Assembly (NCBI GenBank): GCA_023052935.1
Contig: CM041295.1
Coordinates: 105,510,711-105,574,710 of the forward strand
Direction of reading: 5' to 3'
DNA from: Piezodorus guildinii
Taxonomy: Eukaryota > Arthropoda > Insecta > Hemiptera > Pentatomidae
Length of the DNA: 64,000 nt
Position numbers and translations under genes: made by a program
The notes under the pieces: model-generated
The model's input: the letters and a program-made list of their open reading frames with translations, nothing else
What the model was told of the DNA's origin: nothing
Database searches by the model: none
Shown here: positions 19,990 through 31,544 of the stretch, in pieces
Layout of the letters: each line of letters opens with the position of its first letter
How positions within the stretch are numbered: the stretch's first letter is position 1

Positions 19990-21240
19990 AATATAAATTT
20001 TCAGTGACATCAGTTCAGCAGTGTTAAAAGTGGGATATCGTAAAAGGGACGGAATGAAAAATGGTACAGATTATACCTCTCCGTAAATTTAGGATATATT
20101 TTTGTGGTTGAGACTCAGTTTGTTTTCGAAATCAAATACATTACAGATAACTGCCTTAGATGTATTGTACCCATCTTAACAATCTACTCGGTGCCAAACC
20201 AAATTAAAAACACATAAACCATTTGAGTCTCCCCGTTATTATTTAACGACTCGATCGCTGTTAAAACCAGAGAGAGGGGTATTTTGGAGGGCTACTGCAA
20301 ATATATGAGAATGAAGGATACAGCCATGCTCCAAGAGTCTACCTATAACCCGTGGTACAGTAGCGTCTATGCTGACACCGTCCTTCCGCAAAGTAATTTA
20401 ATGTTAGGCTGCAATATCGCGTATGTTAGGACTTTAGCTCAGATAAGACTGCCGGGAAAGAACGTCATCTTCTTTAGTGTCGGCCCGCAGAGGTATCCCT
20501 GGACCCACAGAATCCGTGCCAGTTTGTGATGGAGACGCATCGGAGGATTGTTTCCATTTTCTCGCTCGATGCCCCGCATACCACGACAATAGAAACTGTT
20601 TCATGCCCGTATTAAATGATGTAAGTATTGGTGGCTTTTACGAAATTCTTGCGGAACTCCACGTAATAGACCTAAAATCATTATTTATTTTTGTCACAGA
20701 AAATCTAAAAATAAAATCTGATCATCTTTCTTCTCAGAACGTTAATCACTCTTAAACGTTTGGAGACTTATTAGTATTTTGTAGGGATTAAGTATTTGCT
20801 TTAGTACTATTGTTATTACATTATTTATTGATATTGTTATATTTAATTTATGTTATTTATGTATATGTTGGATGAAAGTGGTGATATAAATAGCAGCCCT
20901 GTTATGCTTATTGTTGTATATGTGTTTTGTTGTTTTAAAGGTTTATTCAATTTGTAATTAATAATGTACATTTGCTAGAGATAGAGTTATTACTTGTGCT
21001 GTGTCAGCGAGCTCTATTTGTATGGGGATTGACCTAAAGACAAATAAATAAATACAATTATTATTATTATTAATTAATTAAACCATTTGAGTCTTAACCA
21101 TTAAATTTTATCCTACAGTGCTTATTATATTGAGGTATAATCTGTACGAGTTCCATCATTTTTTAATTAATTCCTTTTGAGATATATCAGTATAAATATT
21201 ACTGGAGATAGTTCTTCTTCAATAAATTACATTAAAAATA
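19990..21240. repeat. Repeat family E pieces around the LINE relic
   Basis: Sequence at 19990-20214 and, inverted, 21095-21240 share phrases around ACAGATTATACCTC. They may be arms of one older foldback element into whose middle the LINE inserted. Confidence 0.35.
20215..21094 (+). mobile_element. 5'-truncated LINE relic with 16-bp target duplication
   Basis: The relic occupies 20231-21078 between direct repeats TAAACCATTTGAGTCT at 20215-20230 and 21079-21094. Its two overlapping frames encode a LINE C-terminal domain (QSNLMLGCNIAYVRTLAQIR, then a Cys/His zinc-knuckle CDGDASEDCFHFLARCPAY). A frameshift separates them. The tail is (AAAT)n plus ATT repeats. The clade is uncertain. Confidence 0.85.
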
Positions 21241-21419
21241 AAAACAATGCTTACACGATCGAAATTTCAACAAGTAGTGCACCGATAAGACTATACAGAA
21301 CTGTATACAGTGCTCTCATTAACACTCTGGTTTTTGTTTCGTTCTGAACTATGCGAAATTAGAGGAGTTAATAATTTAAAAAAAAAAAACTTATTTTAAA
21401 AGCATAAAAGGACCATGTT

Positions 21420-21850
21420 CTCGCAATCAAAGTTTTTCAGCAATTAGAGCTGTGACTAAGCTAGATATGAAAAAGTAATCAAAGGTGAGTCTCTTTTCCT
21501 TTATAGACTTTTAACTCGCTAAATGTCTCATTTCTTATTAATTTTCGAGAATTTGTTTAACCACTTTCTTCACTATTAAGGTAATAGGTTTTAAGAAGAA
21601 AAATATAAAGCATATCCTTTTCTTATTGTTAGTTTTTGTTATGACTTGATATCTGCTCAATATTCAGAATTAGAGAGATTTTCCAACATACGTTTTCAGT
21701 CGCGAAGCTGAATTAAAACGGCTGCAACATAAACATTTTGCCAGAAAAAAATTGTATCCACGGTGTTTATTCATAAAAGAATGGATAATAACTGGTTAAA
21801 AATTATTTAAATAAAAAATGTTGAGCAAGGTTTCGAATGGATTGACTAAT
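21420..21850 (-). repeat. Repeat family E, inverted copy
   Basis: It mirrors 12045-12520; shared phrases include AGGTGAGTCTCTTTTCCTTT and the minus-strand start around GTCAATCCATT. Confidence 0.6.
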
Positions 21851-21966
21851 ATATGTATGAGTGAGTTCATTTATTTGTTAACCTTATATAGATATATTTT
21901 GTTAATATATACATTTAATAATTGTTTTTTATATAAAATGGTTATAACATTATTGTTATTGTCCAT

Positions 21967-22883
21967 TTAACCTTTAACTGGTGAGGTGGGGTCTACAGGA
22001 CCCCAGGGCCTCTTTTAGGTTTTGTGATTCCCATTCTCCTGATCCGATCGGTTTGTGAAAACCTGAATTATCATGTTTAGACATGATTGTAATATAGCAT
22101 CCTTTTTTAGTCAGTTTTTTTTCTGGCATTGCTTTAGGACAGTGTTATTGGGTCCAATAGACCCCACCTCACCATTAGTGTTCGGATTTATTGGAAGGGT
22201 GTTTTTCAATTTGTTGAAAGAAATGTCTCATGATCGTGTTATTTTACGCAAGTTTTTTATTTTATTACGAAGCTAGGGTCATCCTTGTTAAAGGATCACA
22301 TGACCAGACGGTCAGAAAATCCCTAACTTCCCCGGAAGCTTCGGTTAAAGGTCAATTATTATTAGGGGGGAGGGGGACAAAAGAATGAGATGTTATTTTT
22401 GTCAAAGAAACAAGAATAGGAAGTCAATATAGTTCGTATTATATGTGAACAAAATATTTGTGGGCAAGGTTCGGTTTCCTATTGCCAAAGCTGTGCCTAA
22501 TTATAGTTGTGCATACTCTCTTTATAATATAAAAGTTTATTTTTTTTAATCATTTTTCGTTCCTTAAATGTAATAAACTTTAAGATAAGAACTTGTTTTA
22601 TATATTATTTTAAAAAATTTTTCATTGCTTAGATTATAGCGTTTAAAAAAAAAGTATTAATAAAATATATTTAATTATATCAGGCATTTATTCAATTTCA
22701 TAAGCATCCTTCTGTATGGCACCTATTGAAATTAGGTTGAATTAGCGTATTTTACAAGAATAAACAATTCTAGAAGTTTCAGGGATGAAAAAAAAAAATT
22801 AAAAAAATAATGAGGTCTGGGTTCTGAGAGACCCAACCTTACCAATTTTGACTATAAATTTCACCTCACCAGTTAAAGGTTAA
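21967..22883. mobile_element. piggyBac-type non-autonomous element (909 bp)
   Basis: The element runs 21971-22879 between TTAA duplications at 21967-21970 and 22880-22883. The termini are CCTTTAACTGGTGAGGTG and its exact complement CACCTCACCAGTTAAAGG. The TTAA target and CCY start are the hallmarks of piggyBac. Subterminal GGTCC...GACCCC phrases recur inside. No transposase frame remains. Confidence 0.85.
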
Positions 22884-23073
22884 GACTGATGGTAATAAAT
22901 ATGAATAAATATTGTTTATTATTATCCATAATGTAACACCTCAATGGATACTGATGTGAATGACAGCTTCAGGAGGTTATATTTGATAAAACTTACTGTA
23001 AAAAATCTTTTTCCTAAAAACATTGTAATATAAAAAATGTTTAAATATTTAGAAATTTGCAATGGATTTTCAG

Positions 23074-23254
23074 AGAAACAGCTGATAATTCTGCTTCTCG
23101 ACCTGTTCCTGGCCGGGCCGGAGACGACATCAGCGACGCTCGGCTTTGCGGTCCTCCACCTTCTTCATTACCCTCAAATACAGCACAAGCTCCAAAACGA
23201 GTTGGATACAGTGATCGGGAGTGGGAAACTGCCCTGCATGAAGGATAAACCCAG
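23074..23254 (+). CDS. Cytochrome P450, seventh coding exon: I-helix
   Basis: The acceptor is AATGGATTTTCAG and the donor CCCAG|GTAAAA. It enters in phase 1 (G|AG = Glu) and leaves in phase 2. It reads EKQLIILLLDLFLAGPETTS, ATLGFAVLHLLHYPQIQHKL and QNELDTVIGSGKLPCMKDKP. AGPETT is the oxygen-activation motif (A/G)GxET(T/S) with the conserved acid and Thr. An alternative frame of similar length overlaps it on both strands but has no family support. Confidence 0.95.
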
Positions 23255-23364
23255 GTAAAATATCCTATAAATTCAAGTATTAAAAGATGATAAGACGATA
23301 ACTTAAAAAATATCGTTAAAAAGGCTAATGGTTCTAAAGATGAAGTCGACTCCAAAAGTTTTGC

Positions 23365-24083
23365 CGACGCACATTGGAAAATATGAACACAGGAAAAAAT
23401 TCTGAAATTTGTCTATATTTAACCTTTGGAGTCCCAGATACGTAAAAAAATTATAACAAAAATTCATAAAAACTAATTAAGTTTTTTGACATGATTGGCG
23501 AGCGCACAGTGATCAAATATCAAATTTATTTGCTAAAATATAAAACTTCCCTACATTTTACGTTTAAGGTTCCAGAATACGGGAAAAGTAATACAAAAAA
23601 TCTAATTATGGCTTGGAGTTGCTAAAACCTGCTAATAGATGTGTTTTTATCTTTTAGGAAACTCTTCAAATTATAGATTGTAAAACTTTTGATTCGGAGT
23701 GCTGTGTCTCAAAAAAATTATGTAACACCCAAAACGCAAAAAATCGTAAAAATTCCATGTAATATTTAAAGACTAGAAGAATTGATGAAACAAATCCTAC
23801 AAAAGAATCCTTGGGGTAACTTGGGGGTTATATAGGTTTTCGTTATTTATCGTTTTGATAAGGGCATACATTTACAAATTGCTAAGTTCACTGCCGGTTA
23901 TTAGGCACTTGTGTGAACAGGAATGATTCACTCATTTACGATTTATTTGTAAACACGGATGGCGGGACATATTAGTATTGATGTTCTTGCCAACTAATAG
24001 TAAAAGGGGAAGCACTGGAAAGTTCCGAACTTTTGCCTTGACTTTTGTCCACCTAAATTAGTGATTTTGCCCACTGTGCGAAG
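23365..24083 (-). mobile_element. Transib-like small element (family B), copy 2
   Basis: The element runs 23370-24078, starting CACATTGGAAAATATG and ending GCCCACTGTG. Flanking pentamers are CGACG (23365-23369) and CGAAG (24079-24083), one base apart. An internal CACAGTGATC lies at 23513. It is non-coding. The 5-bp GC-rich duplication and terminal CACTGTG favour Transib. Confidence 0.65.
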
Positions 24084-24224
24084 TAAGGAACCTTCAGAAC
24101 TAGAACATAGGACTAACCTATACGGCAATGCTGGGCAAGGGTTTCAAAAATTTAATTAGGTCAACATCTGATTGACATCACGTTTACAGTTTTATTTCCC
24201 CTTACGTATATATATATAAATGGA

Positions 24225-24625
24225 ATTATTGTGAGCGTGAATATTTTGGAATTCCATATTTTAACGGAAATTCAGGTTTTATGGTCCCCTAAGTCCTAAT
24301 GACAAGGTCTCGAAAAAATTTCTCTGTGTGTTTATGAATGTATGTGAGAAACGGAAATTTCATATTCTATTTAATACTGTTTCAGCAAATGTTTCACCAA
24401 GAATGACAGAAGAGCCACTTTATATGATGGAATTCTCACCTTTTTACGATTTTCTGAAAATGCCTCGGACAAATAAAAATCATTTTTTTAAATTATATTA
24501 ATTTTAAATAAATTAAGCGCCATACATTTATGTAAAATCAAATGGGTTTTATTTCATGTAGGTTTCATCCTTTCTGAAATAATCTGAAAGGGTTTAAATC
24601 ACCTATTTTTAAAATTAATTATTTT
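24225..24625 (-). repeat. Repeat family A, inverted copy
   Basis: The minus strand carries the family A landmarks in degenerate form (GGACCATAAAACCTGAATTT, TTTTTCGAGACCTTGTCATT). Confidence 0.6.
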
Positions 24626-24959
24626 AAAGTACCTATAATTTTGTTTATTAGAAATAATTAACCATTTATGCTTGTTAGGATTAATAAAAATATAGGTTAA
24701 TATGAAAGTGTTTTATTAGCAACTGAAGAATAAAAAAACAGAAACATTTCTCCAAGTTAATGTTTTTTTATTTGTTAAATAACAATATTAAGATCGATGC
24801 ATAATATATTCGTTGGCAAGTGACAAGGATGAAAGTTATTACGTTAAGCGAGTGTTGTAGATCATAGTTATTATGAATATATTACTTAATCTGAAAGAAA
24901 TGTTTCCTTAAAACAGTATAATTTTATTTCAATTTTAAGTTTATTAAAAACTTGTTTTA

Positions 24960-24960
<1 letters not shown>

Positions 24961-25005
<45 letters not shown>

Positions 25006-25378
25006 TTCCTTATAATCAATCAGTTATATTGCAAATATGTAGGGTTTCTTACTGTCAACCTTCTTTAAAAAAAAAAAAAACGCAATTTTCTTTGCATGCG
25101 TCAAAGCCTCTCGTAAGTGCGCAAAACTTAGCTAAGTTCTCTGACGTAACTGAGAGTGCAATGAAGCGTATTAAGGCAAGCAAAAAATGGTAAACAAAGT
25201 TGAGTACTTGTGACAGGTCTACGTAAACCCGGGCTTGGGGGTGGTCATGAGGGCCTGGTGGGCGGGGTCTATTGCAACAGGGGAGCCAATAAAATGGCAA
25301 GGAAAGGGAACAGGCTAACCTTCTTAGGAGATACAAAACACTCAATCACAAAAAAAAGAAAAAAAAAAAAAAAAAAAA
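24961..25378. other. Block between poly(T) and poly(A), unidentified insertion
   Basis: Poly(T) of 39 at 24961-24999 and an A-rich tract ending at 25378 enclose about 350 bp. Part of it (25200-25290) is unusually GC-rich with GGGCTTGGGGGTGGTCATGA. No family was recognised. Confidence 0.45.
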
Positions 25379-25512
25379 ATTGAACTCGCTAAATTGTTAT
25401 GAAATGAAATGGGCTTTAATATCCGGTAGATTTTATCCTCATTGAAATGAATGGTTTGAAAAAAACTATATAAAAAATATCCATTGTAATTTACAACTAT
25501 GTTTCCGCAGCG

Positions 25513-26355
25513 ACCTAAGCAACATAATCGCCAATTTAGGTGGACAAAAGTCAAGTCAAAAGTTTGAAATTTTCCATTAATTCACCTTTTTATTATTAGT
25601 AGGCAAGACCCTTAATACTAACATTTCCCGCCATACCGTGCTAACAAATAAAAAGTATATGAGTGAATCATTCCTATTCAAGTGCCTAATAACCGTTAGT
25701 GAGTGGGATTATCATCATTTGATGGCCATATCTTGTGTTCAAGGTGTGTTTAGCGCAAATTCTTTTTGCTTTTATTTAACAATGGACATTGCGTGAGACT
25801 GGTAAGACATTATATTCCCAAACTCGTTATTGAATATACATTTCAATCTACCTGTAGAGTTAATTTAGCAGTTTGTAAATGTATGCCCCTATTCAATAGC
25901 GAAAAACTATATAACCCCCAAGTTACCCCAAGGATTTGTTTGTAGGATTTGTTTTCATTTTTTTTTTTTTCTAGGTATTTTTTGAGTTTTGGCAGATACA
26001 TAATTTTGTTCAGACACAACACTCCGAATCAAAATTTTGACAATCTATAATTTGAAGAGTTTCCTAAATGATATAAAATACATCTATTAGGAGGTTTCAG
26101 CAACTCTGGGCCATAATTAGATTTTTGTATTATTTTTCCCCTATTCTGGGACTTCAAACGTAAACTGTAGGGATGTTTTAGATTTTAGCAAATGCATTTG
26201 AAGTTTGACCACTGTGCTCTCGCCAATCGTGTCTAGAAATTAATTAGTTTTTAGAATTTTTTCTTATATCTTTTTTTCGTAATCTGGGACCCCAAAGGTT
26301 AAATATGGACAAGTTTATATTTTTATCTTTAAAATTGGTCATATTTTCCACTGTG
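25513..26355 (+). mobile_element. Transib-like small element (family B), copy 3
   Basis: The body matches copies 1 and 2 throughout. The right end is intact (ATATTTTCCACTGTG followed by CGTCG), while the left end near 25513 is degenerate. An internal CACTGTGCTCTCGCC lies at 26214. Confidence 0.6.
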
Positions 26356-26369
26356 CGTCGGCAAACAAA

Positions 26370-26950
26370 ATAAGTCTTATTAGTGTGTTTTTTCTTGATG
26401 ACCTATCATATATTCTCAACAGTAGAGCAGAATACTCCTTAAACGGAATATTCCATCATTATAACTAAAACATGAATAATATAAAATGACCAAGAAAACT
26501 GGTAAATGCAACTTTTTTGAGTTTTGTAACAGGTATTCCTTTGGAACTGGATCGGTTGTCTTGTTAGTGAAAACGAAAAAAACTCTTCTGCCATGTCTGC
26601 TGAAGAATTAGCCGACTAGCCCCTTTACCTAGTTGCCAAGGGAAGAAAGGGCCAAAGGTATCGTGTGGCCGGACCTTGGCCTGCATAACGATCCCTCTAC
26701 AGTCATGCCAATAGCCCTTAAGATCCCTTCTTATGATACCAGGGCTCCTTTAAATAAATTTGAATTTATTTAGAATGCTAATTTGGAATAATAACAATTC
26801 CATTGATTTCATGACCTACGGATCCATCTGTTCAATTTTTTTATTCATAAAGAAATCTTAGACCCTTATACGCCCTTAATAGGGCAAAAACTGTACAATC
26901 TTAAAAAAAGATAAATAAATAAATAAAACCTTTGATATGATGGAGACAGT
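26370..26950. other. Intron sequence with a short GC-richer patch, nothing recognised
   Basis: The patch at 26600-26745 (GGCCGGACCTTGGCCTGC) is compositionally different and may be an old insertion. No coding or known terminus was seen. Confidence 0.4.
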
Positions 26951-26979
26951 CTTATTTATTTTTTTATTTAATTTTGCCA

Positions 26980-27022
26980 ACGTTTCAGCCTAAACATGTG
27001 AGCCATGACTAGAAACGGATAA
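26980..27022 (-). ncRNA. Degenerate hammerhead-like module
   Basis: The minus strand reads TAGTCATGGCTCACATG, then TTTAGGCTGAAACGTTGGC. GAAACGTT follows a possible stem, but the CTGATGA box is changed to CTAGTCA. Confidence 0.25.
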
Positions 27023-27075
27023 GCACTCGCACACAAAATTATACTGTGCAATAGAAATATAAATAAAAAATAAAT

Positions 27076-27078
<3 letters not shown>

Positions 27079-27121
<43 letters not shown>
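27079..27121. repeat. (TA)n microsatellite
   Basis: About 21 TA units in intron 8. Confidence 0.95.
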
Positions 27122-27126
<5 letters not shown>

Positions 27127-27189
27127 TTATTTATTATTATCATTACGATCATCCCCCGAGGAGAGCGATTGAACTTGAAATCACGACTT

Positions 27190-27640
27190 GATGTTGTTCT
27201 CCCTTGCTCCCCAATATCTCTGTATCCTCTCAGAATGCCTCTTTTTTTTTCTTTTGTCTATTTTTTCCAGGTTTCCGCAATGTTCCTTGCTGGGATTTTA
27301 TATTTGCAATTTTATTTCGGCATTCCGCGTGTTCTTCAAAATTGTCTATGTTACGCTGTTGTACGTCCCTCTGCGCCTCTTTAAGCCACTCAGTGCTGCA
27401 TTGACTGTTTTTCATAATATTGAATAGTTTTTTTTACCGTTAGGGATTTCTCTATCCTATAAATGTGTGCATAAAACTTCGGAATTTTATAATTTTCTCG
27501 GTTCATTTTTTTGTAGTGTTCGCCTTGAGTCCTTTTCATCCAAATTCCACTCCTGTTGATGGCCCCATCAATCTTCCTAAGAATTTTCGCTCCTGTTTTT
27601 CGAAATTCATAATTTTGGAATGACAAAATATATATTATTA
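27190..27640 (-). pseudogene. LINE reverse transcriptase C-terminal relic
   Basis: The minus-strand frame contains GAKILRKIDGAINRSGIWMK and RENYKIPKFYAHIYRIEKSL. This is the KxLRKIYGP...GxWxxR region that follows the reverse transcriptase in LINE ORF2. Frame breaks occur downstream. Confidence 0.6.
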
Positions 27641-27763
27641 TAATATATTAATCAATAATAATCAATGCTTCTTCTGAGCTAAGGAAAAACACAATTTCCG
27701 TACAAGGAGACGAAACGAACCCGTTGTCCTCAATGGCCCAAATCTATTCTTAAAAGAAAAGAA

Positions 27764-27796
<33 letters not shown>

Positions 27797-27821
27797 TATA
27801 TATATATATATATATATATAA
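27764..27821. repeat. (TA)n microsatellite, interrupted
   Basis: Two TA runs separated by TTATAT. Confidence 0.95.
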
Positions 27822-27894
27822 AGCATTTAATACCACGTCTCATCCTCACAAACACGGTATGAATATAATTAGTAAACTCTCAAAATTTCGAAAA

Positions 27895-28190
27895 AAAAAC
27901 CTGAATCTCTAAAACCCTTGAAGGATGTTGGGTTAAGTACATACAGAGTTTCGTATTGTTTCTATGCCAACAGCCGTGCAAGGAGGTAATTATTCCAAAA
28001 TCACTCTCACCCGCCAGGGTTTTTCTCTAATTTCTGTGCACCAACTTTATAGAACCTGGTTGGGCCTCCTTTCTTCAAGATTACTCCACGGCTGAAATAA
28101 CATAATAAAGAATTATACATCCACTGTCAGGATTTGAACCCGAAACCTGAAGAACAGTAGTCTAATGCTCTATGCTTTATGCTTTAATTT
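27895..28190 (-). mobile_element. tRNA-derived SINE (family b), near full length, inverted
   Basis: On the minus strand the head carries a B box (GGGTTCAAATCCTGACAGTG), then a body with AGCCGTGGAGTAAT, and the tail GGGTTTTAGAGATTCAGG. It aligns with 51705/57355 and 60205 tails. Confidence 0.75.
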
Positions 28191-28582
28191 TTTATAATAA
28201 CGAATATTTTTGTTTTTGTCGACTTATTTATATCACACGCTTAATGAAATAAAGAAATAATTAAGTTTCTTGTTCTTGGTTAGTATTTTTAACTAATACT
28301 AGAATATTTTTTAAAATTATTTCGAGTGGAATAATTTTTACGAAAAAAAGCGGTGACACTAATCAACAGTAAGCATAGTTTTGAAAATTAATACCATTAT
28401 TCATTTTACGAGGGAACTTAAACTTCGATATTTTTTCATTGATTTGTTTGTGTTTTTCTTTAATTTTCAATTTATAATATTATTTTTTGTGTAATCAGCA
28501 TTTTTTATAATATGCGGCTATGTTTAATTTATGAATAATTATTGTTATTGAGTGATCCAGTTTCTATGATCACGACAGCATA
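28190..28582 (+). repeat. Tc1-like MITE (family C), copy
   Basis: It matches 46914-47332 (TTCTTGTTCTTGGTTAGTA, ATATTTTTTCATTGATTT) and ends with the terminus TTTCTATGATCACGACAGC followed by a TA. The left end is not clear. Confidence 0.55.
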
Positions 28583-28766
28583 TGAAGAAAAAATTCAAAA
28601 GCTAAGAAAATGTGAAGTTGTGATGTGGTATAAGCTTCTCAATAATCAATACACCGACTTTGCTAGTGAAACTTTTATAACTTTGTGCAACAAAATTAAA
28701 AGTTCTCGTGACTCAAATTTTCAATGCCCCTTCAAGGAATCCTTCCTTCGTGACAAGGGGGTTTGA
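28542..28766 (+). other. Unidentified 74-codon reading frame
   Basis: The frame begins inside the family C terminus and continues with IQKLRKCEVVMWYKLLNNQY and SETFITLCNKIKSSRDSNFQ. The composition looks protein-like, but no family was recognised and no splice sites join it to the P450. A decayed transposase is possible. Confidence 0.25.
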
Positions 28767-29039
28767 TTAAGAGGTGAGATTGCAAATTGTTTGATACAAT
28801 GCATTAATTTATAACCGTGACATTTCTTCGCATTGAATATGAGAAAACTAAAGATTTATTAAAATGGGTTGTGAAAGCAGAACTTTCAAAAGGAGATGAC
28901 CGATTCAACTCTTAAAAAACAAAACGAATCGAATAAATGAAATGAAAGATTAGTAGCAGAACTGCCTATCCTCTAAGCTAGTCCGTTTCTTGTTATTCAG
29001 AAAAAAAATTCAATAAGCAATGCAAGATCTTGGATTCAA

Positions 29040-29300
29040 TTGCAGAGATTCGTACTGTTTCTAGGTATTTAAACCGAGCTTCGGGCCAGTTTTCCCTAAA
29101 TTTTTAGGTACCCACTTCAGAGAGGATGGATGTGCCTCAGTGAGGATCTCAATAGCCCATGGACGTCCTTTGGCAGAAATAAAAGAATAAATAATTATGT
29201 TAAAGGACAACCCGAGAGCTTTGGTTCTGAACCTCTTACCTCTTACAACCGTGCTTTCTCCTAAAGCATCATAGCCATACGTACTGTAAATTTTGTTAAC
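29040..29300 (-). mobile_element. tRNA-derived SINE (family b), inverted
   Basis: The minus strand reads CATAATTATTTATTCTTTTA, CCAAAGGACGTCCATGGGC and a GTGGGTACCTAAAAATTTAG body matching other family b copies. The tRNA head is degenerate (AGAGGTTCAGAACCAAAGCT). Confidence 0.7.
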
Positions 29301-29599
29301 CGTCTGTACAGCGAATTTTCCTCTCTTCCAGTTTGAGGAAGCAAAATACCATTTGAAGATAAGGAATCTCGGTTGAAACTGATGCATAAAAGCACCTTAA
29401 CTAATCATTTTTTAGAATATGTAAACATTATTGACCAAGTAAACATGATTTTTCTAAAACAGAGAGGATTTAATTGAAATACTGAAATATCTACGTACTT
29501 CTTATACAACCCAATATTTTGCCACAGCGCATTCATTCACTCAGCTTGGCTCACACCTTGAATCTCTCTGATTCTGTTTTCCCCTCCAGTAGTGGGACG

Positions 29600-29630
29600 T
29601 ATATATATATACATTCATTATTTTTTTTGT

Positions 29631-29690
<60 letters not shown>

Positions 29691-29700
29691 TATTATTTAA
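29600..29700. repeat. (TA)n microsatellite
   Basis: A short TA run at 29600 and a long one from about 29634 to 29690. Confidence 0.95.
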
Positions 29701-29984
29701 TTTTCTGTTTAGGAACAGGTGTTTGGGTGGCGGTTAAAAATAGTAACAGAAAATATTGAAAAAAATGTTTAATATCAATTTGTGGGTTAAAACGTGGAAA
29801 CTATTTAATATCTAAAGTTTCGACCACAACGTTATACTGATAGTTTTTTTACTATTTTTCTCTTCTTTTTTATTTTTTATTTATTATTTTTTTTTTTTAC
29901 AGCCACCCAAACATCTCTTCCTTTATATTCATATTCATTTCAAGGTCTAATTTTTCAATATTATCGCTATTGTCCATATAAAGA

Positions 29985-30090
29985 ATAATTGTAGTATTTT
30001 TGAATAAAAATAGTTTGTCCAAAATAAAAAATTGATCTAGGGATTCGAACACAGGACTGAGATAACAGTATTCTAGTGTCCAAAAAACCA
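29985..30090 (-). mobile_element. SINE family b, head fragment, inverted
   Basis: A B-box-like GATTCGAACACAGGACTGAG and neighbouring bases match the tRNA-derived head only. Confidence 0.45.
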
Positions 30091-30365
30091 CAAAGGATCA
30101 TTAATTTTACTATTGTAATGTCAATGATAAAATGACTATTACATTGTAAAGACATAATTGTATGTAAGATAGTTTTATTTCTAACTTAAGGGGCGAGCCT
30201 TCAATTAATTTAGTACAAACTTTAAAGACCATGATCAGTTTTGATTGGAATCATCTAAAATAATGAAAAAAAAAACATGCAATTTTATCGTTGATGTGCA
30301 ATTTTCTTATCATGTATATGTAATAAACGCTAATAAAATTAAACTAATGCATTTATTTCATTCAG

Positions 30366-30483
30366 CTTGGTCTACTTGGAAGCATTCACTATGGAGCTTA
30401 TGAGATGCATCAACGTAACACCCACGACTGTCTCTCACCGTGCCAAAGAAGATGCTGAAGTTATGGGATATAGGATTCCGAAG
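30366..30483 (+). CDS. Cytochrome P450, eighth coding exon: K-helix
   Basis: The acceptor is TTTCATTCAG and the donor AAG|GTAAGG. It enters in phase 2 (AG|C = Ser) and leaves in phase 0. It reads LVYLEAFTMELMRCINVTPT, TVSHRAKEDAEVMGYRIPK. ELMR is the invariant ExxR of the K-helix, and HRA...GYRIPK is the usual following strand. Confidence 0.95.
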
Positions 30484-30639
30484 GTAAGGCAAAGGAAAGT
30501 TTTAAGTATTTGGATAATTCTAAGTTGGTTAAGATATCATCAAAGTCTTTGGGCAAAGAAAATTGATAAAGCTGTGGTCTTAAGGCTAGCGATACTATCG
30601 TAGATTGAACAACTCCTGATAAAGCATATTTTAAGTTAC

Positions 30640-30920
30640 TGTTTTACGTTCATATAATCTATATTTGAAACATATAGTTAGGGAAAGTATCATAATTGTG
30701 AACATTTTCGGATCAGATTTTTCAACAAAAATACATGTTTTAACGTCTTTTGAGTCCAAATGACCAAGTCCCGTAAAAAGGTGTGTATGAAATTTTATAT
30801 TAAAAAAAAAAAAGTATATTCCTGAGATGTTACAGCATGCATTTTCGCCTTTTACGAATTTCTTCGGCTTTAATGATTTTGATTAAACTAGCTATGTGTA
30901 AAATGTGACAAGGCCATTAT
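30640..30920 (-). repeat. Repeat family A, inverted copy
   Basis: The minus strand shows TTTTTACGGGACTTGGTCAT, TTGGACTC and the AGCTAGTTTAATCAAAATC landmark of family A, degenerate. Confidence 0.6.
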
Positions 30921-30989
30921 TTAGGCCTATCAATTTCTAAAAATTATTTATCTAAAATAACTTAAATATTGTAGACTAGAAGTTTTTAA

Positions 30990-31540
30990 CCATTTTAGCT
31001 GGTTACCATTGAGGAAAAATAGGTAAATATGAAATATAAAAGAATTTCATAACCAACCGAAGGAGAAAACTGCAAAAAAAAAAAAAAAATGTTTTTTAAC
31101 ATAGAAAGTAATAGAGAGTGAATAAAAGGGCATAAAATTAAGAGATTGTTCTTGATAATAATTTCTTGATAATTAATCTAAAATAAACATTTCTATTGAA
31201 ACAATATAATACTTTTTTTATCAAGTTTAAGAAGAAAATAAGTGAAAGTTGTGTGTCGCGAGCACCAGTATTTTTTTAATATGAGGAAGAGTATAGCTTG
31301 GATTTCATAACTTTATAACTGATGCCAACAATAGTCCAATGCAATTCCTAAGTCCATTCATCTATCAGCTATTGAACGAATTTAGCTGTTCCTCTAGGAA
31401 GCGCCAGAATAACCTCATGACGTATAAATGAAGGGATGATTATTAATGGTTCAAACGAGACAACAGGAAATCGTTAGAGGCAGAGAGCTTCATAAAAAAA
31501 ATTTACTTCCATTGCGCAATATTCTGGAAATTATCGGTGA
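30990..31540. other. Intron sequence, nothing recognised
   Basis: AT-rich, no reading frame of note, no identified repeat. Confidence 0.45.
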
Positions 31541-31544
31541 ATTA

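Noticed and set aside
23041..23355. Minus-strand 104-codon frame and alternative plus-strand frame over the I-helix exon
   Set aside because: They are shadows of the GC-richer P450 exon; only the AGPETT frame shows family conservation and splice-compatible ends.
27169..27427. Three overlapping plus-strand frames
   Set aside because: They lie antisense to the LINE relic frame on the minus strand and have no family signature.
29519..29737. Open frame with IYIYIY repeats
   Set aside because: Translation of a TA microsatellite, as is the frame at 62656-62907.
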